Origin: Planctomycetota bacterium | GTDB taxonomy: Bacteria; Planctomycetota; Planctomycetia; Pirellulales; PLA5 | DNA length: 43,202 nt | Reading direction: 5' to 3' | Assembly (NCBI GenBank): GCA_003576845.1 | Contig: QEVJ01000037.1 | Location: 1 to 43,202, forward strand | Shown here: positions 31,221 to 38,942 of the stretch, piece by piece | How positions within the stretch are numbered: position 1 is the first letter of the stretch | Layout: each line of letters opens with the position of its first letter | Notes under the pieces: generated by a model | Told to the model about the DNA's origin: nothing | Databases searched by the model: none | The model's input: the letters and a program-made list of their open reading frames with translations, nothing else | Position numbers and translations under genes: made by a program

Positions 31221-32453
31221 ATGTCGCGCACGCCCAGTTCGAACGCTCGTTCCGCCGCCAACACCTCGGTTCCCCTGCTCGACGTTCATCGCCAGTACGA
31301 CGAATTGCGAGACGACATCCGCTCGGCCATCGACCGCGTGTGCGATTCGGGCCGGTTCATTTTGGGGCCGGAATGCACGGCCCTGGAGCAAGAGATTGCC
31401 GCGTATTGCCATGCGGCTCACACCGTCGGATGCGCTTCCGGAAGCGATGCCTTGTTGCTCGCGCTCCTGGCGCTCGACATCGGTCCGGGCGATGAAGTGA
31501 TCGTGCCGAGCTACACGTTCTTCGCGACGGCGAGCGCCGTGTGGCGCGTCGGGGCGAAGGTCGTGTTTGCCGAAATCGACGCCGACACGTTCAACGTCGA
31601 CGCGGAGCACGTCGCGTCGCTCGTCACGCCGCAGACGAAGGCGATTATTCCGGTTCACTTGTTCGGGCAATGCGCCGACATGCACGCGATCAACCGCATC
31701 GCGCGACAGTTCGGGCTGTACGTCATCGAAGACGCCTGCCAGGCGATCGGGGCGGAGCTTGACGGTAAGCGGGCCGGCTCGATGAGCCACATCGGCACGC
31801 TCAGCTTTTATCCGACGAAGAACCTCGGCGGGTTCGGCGACGGCGGCATGCTGACGACCAGCGACGACGCGATCGCCACGCGGCTGCGGCTCATCGCCGC
31901 GCACGGCATGAGTCCGCGCTATTATCATCGCGTCGTCGGGATCAACAGCCGGCTCGATTCGCTGCAAGCTTGCGTGTTGCGGGTGAAGCTGCCGCACTTG
32001 GAACGCTGGACCGAAGCGCGGGCGGCGAACGCGGCGCGGTATCACGAGCTGTTCGCCGAGCGCGGCCTGGCCGACGCGGTGCGTTTGCCGGCGACGGCGA
32101 GCGGTTGCCGGCACGTGTGGAACCAGTTCGTGATTCGCATCGACGAAACGCGGCGCGACGCGCTGCGGCAGTTTCTTACGGACAGCGGCGTCGGGACGGA
32201 GATTTACTATCCCGTGCCGCTGCACATGCAGGAGTGCTTCCAGCCGATCGGGTGCCGCGAAGGGAGCTTGCCGATCACGGAACGCGCGGCGCGCGAGACG
32301 ATCGCACTGCCGATCTTTCCGGAGCTTTCGGCGGCGGAACAACGGCGGGTGGTCGATCGAATCGGCGAGTTCTTCTCGTCGAACGCGAGCCGCAAGCTGC
32401 AAACCGTCGAGGCGGCGAAGCCGATGCGTCAGATGGCGCGGCGGGCTTCGTAG
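31221..32453 (+). CDS. DegT/DnrJ/EryC1/StrS family sugar aminotransferase
   Basis: A 410-residue PLP enzyme of the DegT/DnrJ/EryC1/StrS family, which transaminates nucleotide-linked keto-sugars for surface glycans or glycosylated metabolites. Visible features are PLLDVHRQYDELRDDI at the N-terminus, GCASGSDALLLALLAL (phosphate-binding loop), VIEDACQAIGAELDG (the Asp that contacts the PLP ring nitrogen) and SFYPTKNLGGFGDGG with the Schiff-base Lys at 200. The end is GVGTEIYYPVPLHMQECF. Length is typical. ATG 31221 is used; upstream residues in the longer frame are not family-like. No glycosyltransferase or sugar dehydratase is adjacent, so the exact sugar cannot be named. Confidence 0.92.
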   Translation: MSRTPSSNARSAANTSVPLLDVHRQYDELRDDIRSAIDRVCDSGRFILGPECTALEQEIAAYCHAAHTVGCASGSDALLLALLALDIGPGDEVIVPSYTFFATASAVWRVGAKVVFAEIDADTFNVDAEHVASLVTPQTKAIIPVHLFGQCADMHAINRIARQFGLYVIEDACQAIGAELDGKRAGSMSHIGTLSFYPTKNLGGFGDGGMLTTSDDAIATRLRLIAAHGMSPRYYHRVVGINSRLDSLQACVLRVKLPHLERWTEARAANAARYHELFAERGLADAVRLPATASGCRHVWNQFVIRIDETRRDALRQFLTDSGVGTEIYYPVPLHMQECFQPIGCREGSLPITERAARETIALPIFPELSAAEQRRVVDRIGEFFSSNASRKLQTVEAAKPMRQMARRAS

Positions 32454-32498
32454 CGCGGCGCGGTTTGTACGGTGCGTACGGTGCGTCGGGCGCGTTGC

Positions 32499-32556
32499 GT
32501 CATGCACGGGGTGCATGACCTACGGCTATTCGTCACGCACGGAGTGCGTGACCTAC
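32499..32556. repeat. two tandem REP-like palindromes at the nnrE 3' end
   Basis: GTCATGCAC-GGG-GTGCATGAC (32499-32519) followed by CTACG, and GTCACGCAC-GGA-GTGCGTGAC (32532-32552) followed by CTAC. These are two perfect 9-bp-stem palindromes of one family. The second overlaps the end of nnrE and encodes its last residues and stop codon. Upstream, GTACGGTGCGTACGGTGCGT is a short direct repeat. Confidence 0.8.
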
Positions 32557-33273
32557 ATTGATGCCGATGTCGGTTAGGTGGAGTTGGCCGACGTAGGGTG
32601 CGGCGGCGGCGGCGATGAGGCCGGGCTTGAGTGCGGCGAACGTGCAGGTGTGTGCGGCGCGGATTGTCGGGTCGGCGGCATCGCCCGTGTCGCAATCGAG
32701 GCCGCTGGGCAGGTCCAGCGCGAACACCGGCAGACCGCTGGCGTTGATCTGGCGAATTACGCCGTCGATGGGCGGGCGGGGCAAACCGGTCGCGCCGGTG
32801 CCCAAGAGCGCGTCGATCACCCAGGCCGCGCCGACGAGCGCTGCCGCGAGGTTGGCGTCGAGCCGACCATCGTTGTGACCTTGCGACGTTGCGGCAGCAT
32901 CGTCGTCGAGTCGCCAGTCGATTCGGACGCCCGCCCTTTCGAGTATCGCCGCGTTGGCCGCCGCGTCGGGCGAGAGTTGGCCGCGCTTCGACCACGCGAG
33001 GACGCGAACCGCGTGGTTGCGAAGCTCCAAGTGCCGGGCGACGACAAAGCCATCGCCGGCGTTGTTGCCTTTGCCGCAGCAAACGACGACCGGCCCGGCG
33101 ATGCTCAGCGAACAGAGCACGTCGGCGGCGCCGCGGCCCGCGTTTTCCATGAGCACGAGCGAGCTTACGCCGAGCTCGTCGACGGCGCGGCGGTCCAACT
33201 CGCGAACTTGCCGGCGCGTCAGAACGGGCGCGCGGAACGGCGACGCGGCGAGGTCGATTTCGATGGGCGTCAT
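32533..33273 (-). CDS. nnrE: NAD(P)H-hydrate epimerase
   Basis: A 246-residue YjeF-N-domain protein that interconverts the R and S forms of damaged NAD(P)H hydrate so it can be repaired. Family motifs are ELDRRAVDELG, LMENAGRGAADVL (from residue 41), the ion-binding signature GKGNNAGDGFVVARHL (from 67), DALLGTGATG and the late LDLPSGLDCDTG. The repair dehydratase (NnrD) domain is absent here and must be encoded elsewhere. The last residues, VGHALRA, and the stop come from a REP-like palindrome, so the original C-terminus was probably replaced. The start codon overlaps the GGDEF gene stop as ATGA. Confidence 0.93.
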   Translation of the reverse strand: MTPIEIDLAASPFRAPVLTRRQVRELDRRAVDELGVSSLVLMENAGRGAADVLCSLSIAGPVVVCCGKGNNAGDGFVVARHLELRNHAVRVLAWSKRGQLSPDAAANAAILERAGVRIDWRLDDDAAATSQGHNDGRLDANLAAALVGAAWVIDALLGTGATGLPRPPIDGVIRQINASGLPVFALDLPSGLDCDTGDAADPTIRAAHTCTFAALKPGLIAAAAAPYVGQLHLTDIGINVGHALRA

Positions 33274-34211
33274 GCGGATTGCTCCCCGCCGTCGCGTTCA
33301 GTCTCGCACGCAAACGCCTCGGTGCGGTCGCGGCCGAGTTGCTTGGCTTGGCGAAGAGCGACGTCCGCCCGGCGAACGACAGCGTCGGGCGGGTCGTGCG
33401 GACCGATCGCACACCACCCGGCGCTGGCCTTCACGGCGATCTCTCTACCGCCATCGGCGACGACGGTCGTCGACACGTCCTGCCGCACCCGTTCCACGAT
33501 CTTGCTGGCTTGCTCGACCGTAGAGTTGCCGAGGATCAGACCAAACTCGTCGCCGCCCAATCGCGCGACGAAATCGCCTTCGCGCACGCCGGCGGAGAGC
33601 CGCGACGCGACGGCGCGGAGCACTTCGTCGCCCGCGTCGTGGCCGTGGGTGTCGTTGATGTTCTTGAAAAAGTCGACATCGAACAGAGCGACGCAGACGG
33701 CAGCGCCTTCGTCGCGCGCTCGGCGGCTCGCGGCAGCGAGGCGGGCTTTCCACGCGCGCACGTTGCCGACGCCCGTGAGCGGATCGGACAGCGAGAGTCG
33801 CCGCATTTGTTGCTCGCGACGGGCGCGGCGTTCGAGCCGTCGTCGCCAGCGATCCGCGTCGGCGACGAGCACGCATGCCAGGCGCACCTCGCGCGGCGTC
33901 GCGTCGGCGGGTAGCACGATCGACTCGGCCAGCGGCGAGTCGGGAGCGTCGTCGACGCCCACGTACACTCGGCCCATGTGTCGTCGTCGCGGCGTAACGA
34001 GCGATCGCCACTCGCTGGCCGAAATCGCGCGGTCCGCGAGCAGTACGTCGATCGGAGGCAGAGCGTCGGGGGAGGGTGCGCCGGGCTCGTCCGTACGATG
34101 AACGGCGATCGGCGGCAAATCCTCAATACCGGCTGCGGCGAGCGCCAGGGCGAACAGCCGCTCGCCGCCGAGCACCAGAACCTGCGTATCGTGAACCGCG
34201 TGCTGTTCCAT
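33270..34211 (-). CDS. GGDEF-domain diguanylate cyclase
   Basis: A 313-residue protein. Residues ~140-300 are a complete GGDEF domain that makes cyclic di-GMP from two GTP. It has DPLTGVGN (143-150), FDVDFFKNINDTHGHDAGD with the metal Asp, the active-site motif RLGGDEF (217-223), and an inhibitory site RxxD (R210-E-G-D213) five residues before GGDEF. It is therefore probably active and product-inhibited. Residues 1-125 form an alternating beta/alpha domain (VLVLGGERLFALALAAAG, IDVLLADRAIS, LACVLVADADRW) that resembles a receiver-like fold. No clear phospho-acceptor pattern is seen, so the input is unknown. A charged Arg-rich helix (~121-140) links the two. ATG 34211 is preferred over the longer frame. 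Confidence 0.88.
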   Translation of the reverse strand: MEQHAVHDTQVLVLGGERLFALALAAAGIEDLPPIAVHRTDEPGAPSPDALPPIDVLLADRAISASEWRSLVTPRRRHMGRVYVGVDDAPDSPLAESIVLPADATPREVRLACVLVADADRWRRRLERRARREQQMRRLSLSDPLTGVGNVRAWKARLAAASRRARDEGAAVCVALFDVDFFKNINDTHGHDAGDEVLRAVASRLSAGVREGDFVARLGGDEFGLILGNSTVEQASKIVERVRQDVSTTVVADGGREIAVKASAGWCAIGPHDPPDAVVRRADVALRQAKQLGRDRTEAFACETERDGGEQSA

Positions 34212-34236
34212 ACGGTCGATTATAAATCGACGCGCG

Positions 34237-35031
34237 CTAATCGGGAGCAACGGAGCGGGCCACGATCGGTCGAATCTGGGCCGGGCGGTTGGAAATGATG
34301 CCGTCTATGCCGAATGCGATGAGTTCGGCGGCCCGAGCCTCGTCGTCGACGGTGAAGTCGAACACCTTCAGGCCATGTTCGTGGGCGAGGGCGATGCCTT
34401 CGCGGGTGAGGTCTGGATCGGCCCAACCAATGAACCGGGCGCCCGTTGCCAGAGCCGCGACGAGCTTCTCGGCGGTGATTTCGCGCCGGCCCAGTGCGCC
34501 CACGACGAGGTCCGGCCGCAATCGACGGCATTCGGCGAGAAACGGCCAGTCGAACGCTTGGAGGATCACGTCGCCGAGGCGGTCGTGCGTTTCGAGGGCG
34601 GCGACGAGCGCGGCCGGGTCGCCCGACTTGCGTTCGATCAGCGTGACACAGCCGCCGGCGTGGATCGTTTCGATGGCTTCGACCAGCGTCGCGAGCCGCT
34701 CGTGGGCGAATTCGGCGGCGAACCACCTTCCGGCGTCGAGCGCGACAAGTTCCGCCAGCGTTCGCTCGGCAACAGCGGGCTTTTCCTCGCCCCAGCGGAT
34801 CGCGGCGTCGGTCGTTCGTTCGAGCGTGGCGTCGTGAATCACGACCGGCACGCCGTCGGCCGACTGGTGGTAGTCGAGTTCGACCATGTCGACGCCCAAG
34901 GCCGTCGCCGAGCGAAAGGCCGCGAGCGTGTTCTCGGGAGCGACGCTGCTGTTGCCGCGATGGGCGATGACCAGCGTGCGGTTGGCCAAGAGAAGCTGTG
35001 CAGAGCGGCTCAACGGGGGCGGTGGCGTCAT
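34237..35031 (-). CDS. glycerophosphodiester phosphodiesterase
   Basis: A 264-residue GDPD/UgpQ-type enzyme that hydrolyses glycerophosphodiesters to glycerol-3-phosphate and an alcohol. TIM-barrel motifs in order are VIAHRGNSSVAPENTLAAF (H24, R25, E33, N34), VELDYHQSADGVPVVIHD (E51, D53, H66, D67), LERTTD, LIERKSG and VFDFTVDD with GIDGIISNRP at the end. No signal peptide, so it is presumably cytoplasmic. ATG 35031 follows GAGG closely; GTG 35040 is an alternative three codons upstream. It lies 25 bases before the GGDEF gene on the same strand. Confidence 0.92.
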   Translation of the reverse strand: MTPPPPLSRSAQLLLANRTLVIAHRGNSSVAPENTLAAFRSATALGVDMVELDYHQSADGVPVVIHDATLERTTDAAIRWGEEKPAVAERTLAELVALDAGRWFAAEFAHERLATLVEAIETIHAGGCVTLIERKSGDPAALVAALETHDRLGDVILQAFDWPFLAECRRLRPDLVVGALGRREITAEKLVAALATGARFIGWADPDLTREGIALAHEHGLKVFDFTVDDEARAAELIAFGIDGIISNRPAQIRPIVARSVAPD

Positions 35032-35073
35032 AAACCTCACATCCGGCGGGCAATTCTCGCAGACTAGGCGCGA

Positions 35074-35478
35074 CTACGGCCGCGCAGCCAGGTACACGGC
35101 AACGGCCGCGCCGGCGACGACCAGGGCAACGACGACGAGCAACACGACGAGCGCCGCACACCCGCCGCCTTGGGAACCGGGCGAAATGCCGTATCGCTGG
35201 GCAATCTGCTCGACGGCGTCCTTAGCTTCCTTGAGACCGGCGCCGGTCGCAGTGCGAAAGACCTTGATCGCTTCGATCTTGCGGCCGAGCGCCATCAGCG
35301 CCACAACTTGGGCCTCGGTTGGGTCCGTCGGCTGTGGAGTCCCGCTCGCCGGTGCTTGCGGCGCGGGCTGCGCAGAATCGCCGCGGGCCTCGTTCGCCAC
35401 GTCGAGCCACGCGCCGCAACTCGCGCACCGCTGGGCATCCGGCGGGTTGTTCGAATTACAGATCCGGCAAGTCGCCAT
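35074..35478 (-). CDS. zinc-ribbon, L7/L12-like, C-terminal TM protein
   Basis: A 134-residue protein of unusual layout. An N-terminal zinc ribbon has C4-R-I-C7 and C18-A-S-C21. A Pro/Ala/Gln-rich linker follows (36-54). Residues ~55-93 (VVALMALGRKIEAIKVFRTATGAGLKEAKDAVE, only partly quoted by GLKEAKDAVE) look like the C-terminal domain of ribosomal protein L7/L12, the part that recruits translation factors. A C-terminal membrane helix is at ~108-130 (CAALVVLLVVVALVVAG). This looks like a tail-anchored protein with its soluble domains in the cytoplasm. The function is unknown. ATG 35478 has GGAGG about 11 bases upstream. The longer open frame upstream is repeat translation. Confidence 0.75.
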   Translation of the reverse strand: MATCRICNSNNPPDAQRCASCGAWLDVANEARGDSAQPAPQAPASGTPQPTDPTEAQVVALMALGRKIEAIKVFRTATGAGLKEAKDAVEQIAQRYGISPGSQGGGCAALVVLLVVVALVVAGAAVAVYLAARP

Positions 35479-35508
35479 CGCCGTCGAGCCTCCGTGCCGA
35501 CGAGAAAC

Positions 35509-35597
35509 GCAAAAAGGCAAAATGAAGAATGAAGAATGAAGGCCGTGGCGATGACCGCTTCGGCATTTTGCATTCTTCATTCTGCCTTTTGCATTCC
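35509..35597. repeat. inverted word-repeat element, frr to zinc-ribbon gene spacer
   Basis: The left arm is AAAAAGGCAAAATGAAGAAT (35511-35530) plus GAAGAATGAA. The core is short and GC-rich, containing CCGTGGCGATGACCGCTTCG (35543-35562). The right arm is CATTTTGCATTCTTCATTCT (35564-35583) plus GCCTTTTGCATTCC. It can fold into a hairpin with a ~23-nt loop. Confidence 0.8.
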
Positions 35598-35618
35598 CCT
35601 CCGCGCCGCCTCGCTTGG

Positions 35619-36179
35619 TTAATCTTCCATTACGTCCTTTTCGCGGGCCTTGGCCATCTCGTCGACTTTGGATTCGTAGGTCTTCGTCAGTTCTTGGATA
35701 TCTTCCTTGAGTTTGTCGCGGTCATCTTCGCTGAGTTCCTTATCTTTCTCGGCCTGATCGGCGGCCTTGTTGCTTTCGCGGCGGACGTTGCGGATCGAGA
35801 TCTTGGCTTCCTCGGATAACTCCTTGATCCGGGCGACGAGCTTCTTGCGGACTTCGGTGGAGAGCGGCGGGATGTTGATGCGGATCAGCTTGCCGTCGTT
35901 CTGCGGCGTAAGCCCCAGGCCGCTCGCGAGAATTGCCTTTTCGATGTCCTTGAGCGTGCCGGGATCGTAGGGCCGGACGACGATCTGCGTCGGCTCGGGA
36001 GCGCCGACGGAAGCGAGTTGTTTCATCGGCACGGTCGAACCATACGCCTCGACGCGGAGCGAATCGACCAGGCCGGGATTCGCCCGACCGGTGCGGATGC
36101 CGGCCAGGCTGCTCTTGAGGTGATCGACGGATTTGTCCATCCGCTCTTCGGCGTCCATCAGGATATCGTCGGCGCTCAT
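35619..36179 (-). CDS. frr: ribosome recycling factor
   Basis: A 186-residue RRF that splits post-termination ribosomes together with EF-G. It has the full family pattern: AEERMDKSVDHLKSSLAGIRTGRANPGLVD at the start (in part: LAGIRTGRANP), then VEAYGSTVPMKQLASV, VRPYDPGTLKDIEKAI, LRINIPPL-type LIRINIPPLSTEVRKKLV, and the coiled C-terminal helix rich in Lys/Glu. Length is standard. ATG 36179 has GAGA upstream and is the natural start; the longer frame adds unrelated residues. In most bacteria frr follows pyrH; here the region upstream carries no kinase gene and a divergent gene begins. Confidence 0.96.
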   Translation of the reverse strand: MSADDILMDAEERMDKSVDHLKSSLAGIRTGRANPGLVDSLRVEAYGSTVPMKQLASVGAPEPTQIVVRPYDPGTLKDIEKAILASGLGLTPQNDGKLIRINIPPLSTEVRKKLVARIKELSEEAKISIRNVRRESNKAADQAEKDKELSEDDRDKLKEDIQELTKTYESKVDEMAKAREKDVMED

Positions 36180-36276
36180 CGTGATCTCGCTGTGAAGGTT
36201 CGCATCGGCGGGGGCGGCATTTCCCGAGCGTTGGCTTTCGGCGACGTGTTGCCAAAGCTCCCGAGAGTCTGTGGCA

Positions 36277-36305
36277 ATTCTGCAACATCCGCGGCCGGGA
36301 CGCAA
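36277..36305 (-). promoter_or_regulatory. possible sigma-70 promoter for frr
   Basis: On the minus strand TTGCGT (36300-36305), 17 bases, CAGAAT (36277-36282), about 98 bases upstream of the frr start. The match is moderate (three of six and four of six). Confidence 0.3.
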
Positions 36306-36445
36306 GCGGTATCTGCCGCGCGCAAGCGGTGTTAACATAAAGACTTGCGGCCGAACGTGGGAGCTTTGCGGCCGGCGCGGCATCGGCTGTGCTTGACGAC
36401 GTTTCGGCAGAAAATCGTGGACACCCAGCGGCCTTTGAGGTCATT

Positions 36446-36511
36446 ATGAACTACAGCCTCCAACTCTGGCACCGCGTGTTTCTCGTGGTCCTGATGGTGA
36501 TCGGCAGCTAG
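36446..36511 (+). CDS. possible 21-residue membrane peptide
   Basis: A 21-codon frame with ATG, preceded by TGAGGT at a good Shine-Dalgarno distance, and a TAG stop. The product is MNYSLQLWHRVFLVVLMVIGS (split as MNYSLQLWHR then VFLVVLMVIGS): a polar start with one His-Arg pair followed by a single hydrophobic segment, the shape of many small bacterial membrane proteins. It lies 84 bases upstream of the NIPSNAP-like gene. Chance cannot be excluded for so short a frame; the support is the ribosome site and the sharp hydrophobic segment. Confidence 0.35.
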   Translation: MNYSLQLWHRVFLVVLMVIGS

Positions 36512-36594
36512 CAACGGTGAAGGACGCCCGCGCTTGGACCGTGCGATTTCCTGCCTGGCTCCCTTCGGCCCGCGCACCGCAAAGGTAACCCGTC

Positions 36595-37386
36595 ATGTTC
36601 TTGCGGATCTTCCGCTATCGCGTCAAACCGCAAATGCGCGACCGGCACCTCGCGCTTCAGTCTCGGGCTGCGCAGTTGTACGCCAAGTACGTCACCCGGA
36701 CGCCGAGCTACTATCGCCGCTCGGGCGACGCGAACAGTTGGGTCGAGTTGCACTGGTACGTCGACAAGGCGGAGTGCCAGAAGGTGGCCCAGTTGGTGGC
36801 CGACGACTTGGAATTGGCCCGACTGTGGCGCGAGTTTCAGGAGACGCTCGATCCGGACCAGCCGCCGACCTTGGAAGAGTACAACGAATACGAGTTGCCG
36901 CGGCCGGTGAACGCCTCGCCGTTTTCTCAGCCGCCGATCGACGATGCGACGCCGCAACTGCCGCGTCCCGCATCGGCCAAGTCCGCGGTGACGGAGAAGC
37001 CCGTCACGGCCGCGATCGTGGAGGCGCCGACCGAACCGGCGGTGATCCCTCCGACCGATCCGGGCCACGTGGTCGAGCCGCTCGCCAAGACCGCCAGCGA
37101 CAAGATTGCCAGCGACAGGATTTCCGGCGATAACGGCGACGGCCGCGGACACGACGACGCGGCATTGGCAGATTCTCAGGCTGGAGCGTCCACGTCGGAG
37201 AACGCGAATGGCGACGATCCGCCCGCCCGAGAGGTCTGGCCGAGCCCCCCATTGCCGGCGGAACCGGAACGGGACGAAATCGTGGTCGAAGACAATCCGC
37301 CCCCCGAACCGCCCAGCACGACGCTCTCTTTCAACGACGGGGTATGGATCGTCGAGCCGCAGCCGAAGCGCCGCGACGACGAGTGA
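36595..37386 (+). CDS. NIPSNAP/ABM-like N-terminal domain with long disordered tail
   Basis: A 263-residue protein, no signal peptide. Residues 1-~95 (MFLRIFRYRVKPQMRDRH..., ending LWREFQETLDP) look like a small ferredoxin-like dimeric alpha/beta-barrel domain of the NIPSNAP or ABM kind: a first strand, a helix, SWVELHWYVDKAECQKVAQLV, then a helix. Residues ~96-263 are low-complexity and acidic, rich in Pro, Ala, Asp and Ser, probably disordered, ending in a short hydrophobic-aromatic patch (LSFNDGVWIVEPQPKRR). ATG 36595 has AAAGG upstream. Function unknown; the family assignment is by pattern only. Confidence 0.6.
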   Translation: MFLRIFRYRVKPQMRDRHLALQSRAAQLYAKYVTRTPSYYRRSGDANSWVELHWYVDKAECQKVAQLVADDLELARLWREFQETLDPDQPPTLEEYNEYELPRPVNASPFSQPPIDDATPQLPRPASAKSAVTEKPVTAAIVEAPTEPAVIPPTDPGHVVEPLAKTASDKIASDRISGDNGDGRGHDDAALADSQAGASTSENANGDDPPAREVWPSPPLPAEPERDEIVVEDNPPPEPPSTTLSFNDGVWIVEPQPKRRDDE

Positions 37387-37484
37387 TCGCTCTTTACCTG
37401 GCGGCGACGGCAAGTTTTTTGTTGGTCGGGAACCCGCCGGTTTGCGAAATCCAGACAGGAACCGTCCTCCGACTCGCCCAAAAC

Positions 37485-37513
37485 TTGATAAACAAGACCT
37501 AGTTTAGTATTAT
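37485..37513 (+). promoter_or_regulatory. sigma-70 type promoter for the halogenase-like gene
   Basis: TTGATA (37485-37490), exactly 17 bases, TATTAT (37508-37513). Both boxes match the consensus at five of six positions in a locally AT-rich patch, 51 bases upstream of the gene start. This is the best promoter candidate in the window. Confidence 0.6.
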
Positions 37514-37564
37514 TGGTGTGTCTTCCGTCGTTTCGCGAGGCCGCAACATTGGTTGGAGCACGCC

Positions 37565-38815
37565 ATGCAAAACCGCACGACAAACGGCGCCAACGGCAAA
37601 TACGATGTAGCAGTCGCGGGCGGGGGACCCGCCGGCGCGGCACTGGCTACCTTCCTTCAACGTCGCGGCCACCGGTGCATCGTGCTGGAGGCGAGACAGT
37701 TTCCGCGGTATCACATCGGCGAATCGCTGATTCCAAATACCTACGGCGTCCTCGATCGGCTGGGGCTGCTGCCCAAGCTGCGCCGATCTGATTATCCCGT
37801 GAAATACAGCGTGCGGTTCGTCTCGCCGTCGGGTGAGGAGTCGCAGCCGTTCTATTTCTTCGAGACGATCGAAGGCGAACGGTCGCAGACGTGGCAAGTG
37901 GAGCGAGGGTCGTTCGACGAAATGTGCCTGGAAAACGCCCGCGAATCGGGCGTAGAGGTTCGCCAGAACCATCCAGTCGAGAAAGTCGTGTTCGACAACG
38001 GCCGGGCTGTCGGGGTGGTCGCGCGCGACGCGGATGGCCAGGCGGTCGAAATTGGCGCGCGGGTCGTTGTCGACGCCTCCGGCCGCACGTCGCTGATCGG
38101 CAGGCAGTTGGGCCTTACGTCGCGCGTGCCGGGATTGGACAAGGCTGCGATCTGGTCGTACTTTCGCGGCGGAAAGAGGCTCGAAGGCATCGACGAAGGC
38201 GAGACGACGGTATTCATGCTGCCCCGGCGGGGCTGGTTTTGGTACATCCCGTTGCCCGACGACGTCGTCAGCGTGGGAATCGTCGCCGACCCCGATTATT
38301 TGTTCGACGAATCGCCGGATTTCAACGCGGTGTTTCCGAGGGAGGTCGCCAGGTGCGCGCCGCTTTCCGCTCGACTAGCCCCTGCCCAGCAGATTGCCCC
38401 CATTCGAGGTCTTCGGCGTTTGGCATATCGCAATGTGCGCGTGGCGGGCGATGGCTGGCTGATGGTCGGCGACGCCGCGGCGTTTCTCGATCCGATCTAC
38501 TCGTCGGGGCTGTTCCTCGCGCTCGCGGGCGCCGAACTGGCCGCCGAGTGCGTGCACGACGCACTCGCTGCCGACGAGTGTTCCGAAGCACGCCTGGGCG
38601 CGTACTCCGGCAGACTTTTTGCCGGCGTCGAGGTCATTCGCCGGCTGATCCATGCCTTCTACAACCCGCAGTTCAGTTTCCGCGAGTTCGTCGACCGATT
38701 TCCGGAGCAGAAACCTGCGTTGATCGATTGTCTCGTGGGTGACGTGATCGATCGCGATATGTCCGGCCTGCTCGATTGTCTGGCAAAGGTCACGCCACCG
38801 CCGCCGCCGCTGTGA
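37565..38815 (+). CDS. flavin-dependent halogenase-like oxidoreductase
   Basis: A 416-residue FAD protein of the tryptophan-halogenase/geranylgeranyl-reductase type. The Rossmann motif GGGPAGAALA (19-28) is followed by IGESLIPNTYGVLDRLG (51-67), a Lys at 80 (YPVKYSVRF) at the position of the conserved halogenase Lys, and WFWYIP (224-229). The last fits the W-x-W-x-I-P motif that separates flavin halogenases from monooxygenases. FAD-binding GDAAAFLDPIYSSG lies in the C-terminal half. It could chlorinate or brominate a small molecule or carrier-bound substrate using reduced FAD; the substrate is unknown. Similar planctomycete proteins are often named tryptophan halogenase without proof. It is convergent with fabH. 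ATG 37565 has TTGGAG upstream. Confidence 0.85.
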   Translation: MQNRTTNGANGKYDVAVAGGGPAGAALATFLQRRGHRCIVLEARQFPRYHIGESLIPNTYGVLDRLGLLPKLRRSDYPVKYSVRFVSPSGEESQPFYFFETIEGERSQTWQVERGSFDEMCLENARESGVEVRQNHPVEKVVFDNGRAVGVVARDADGQAVEIGARVVVDASGRTSLIGRQLGLTSRVPGLDKAAIWSYFRGGKRLEGIDEGETTVFMLPRRGWFWYIPLPDDVVSVGIVADPDYLFDESPDFNAVFPREVARCAPLSARLAPAQQIAPIRGLRRLAYRNVRVAGDGWLMVGDAAAFLDPIYSSGLFLALAGAELAAECVHDALAADECSEARLGAYSGRLFAGVEVIRRLIHAFYNPQFSFREFVDRFPEQKPALIDCLVGDVIDRDMSGLLDCLAKVTPPPPPL

Positions 38816-38942
38816 GCATGGTCGGCGGCGTCCTGGCGATCGTTGCAGCGCGAGGCGGCGAATTTGTCCCGCGCTATGTGCGCTTATCGAATCGCTCGCA
38901 TTCTGCGACAGCGGCGGCGCGACGCACATGCTTCGCGCGGAC

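Larger units (their letters stand above)
36180..36594. other. 415-base divergent region upstream of frr
   Basis: It contains a plausible frr promoter, a long-range inverted repeat CAAAGCTCCC/GGGAGCTTTG (36253-36262/36359-36368, ~96-base spacing), a short direct repeat CGCAAGCGGT (36301-36310 and 36321-36330), and a possible 21-codon gene on the plus strand (36446-36511). Nothing else is recognised. Confidence 0.5.

Noticed and set aside
31176-32516. 446-codon minus-strand frame opposite the aminotransferase
   Set aside because: Shadow of the DegT-family gene, which has a clear PLP Lys and normal length.
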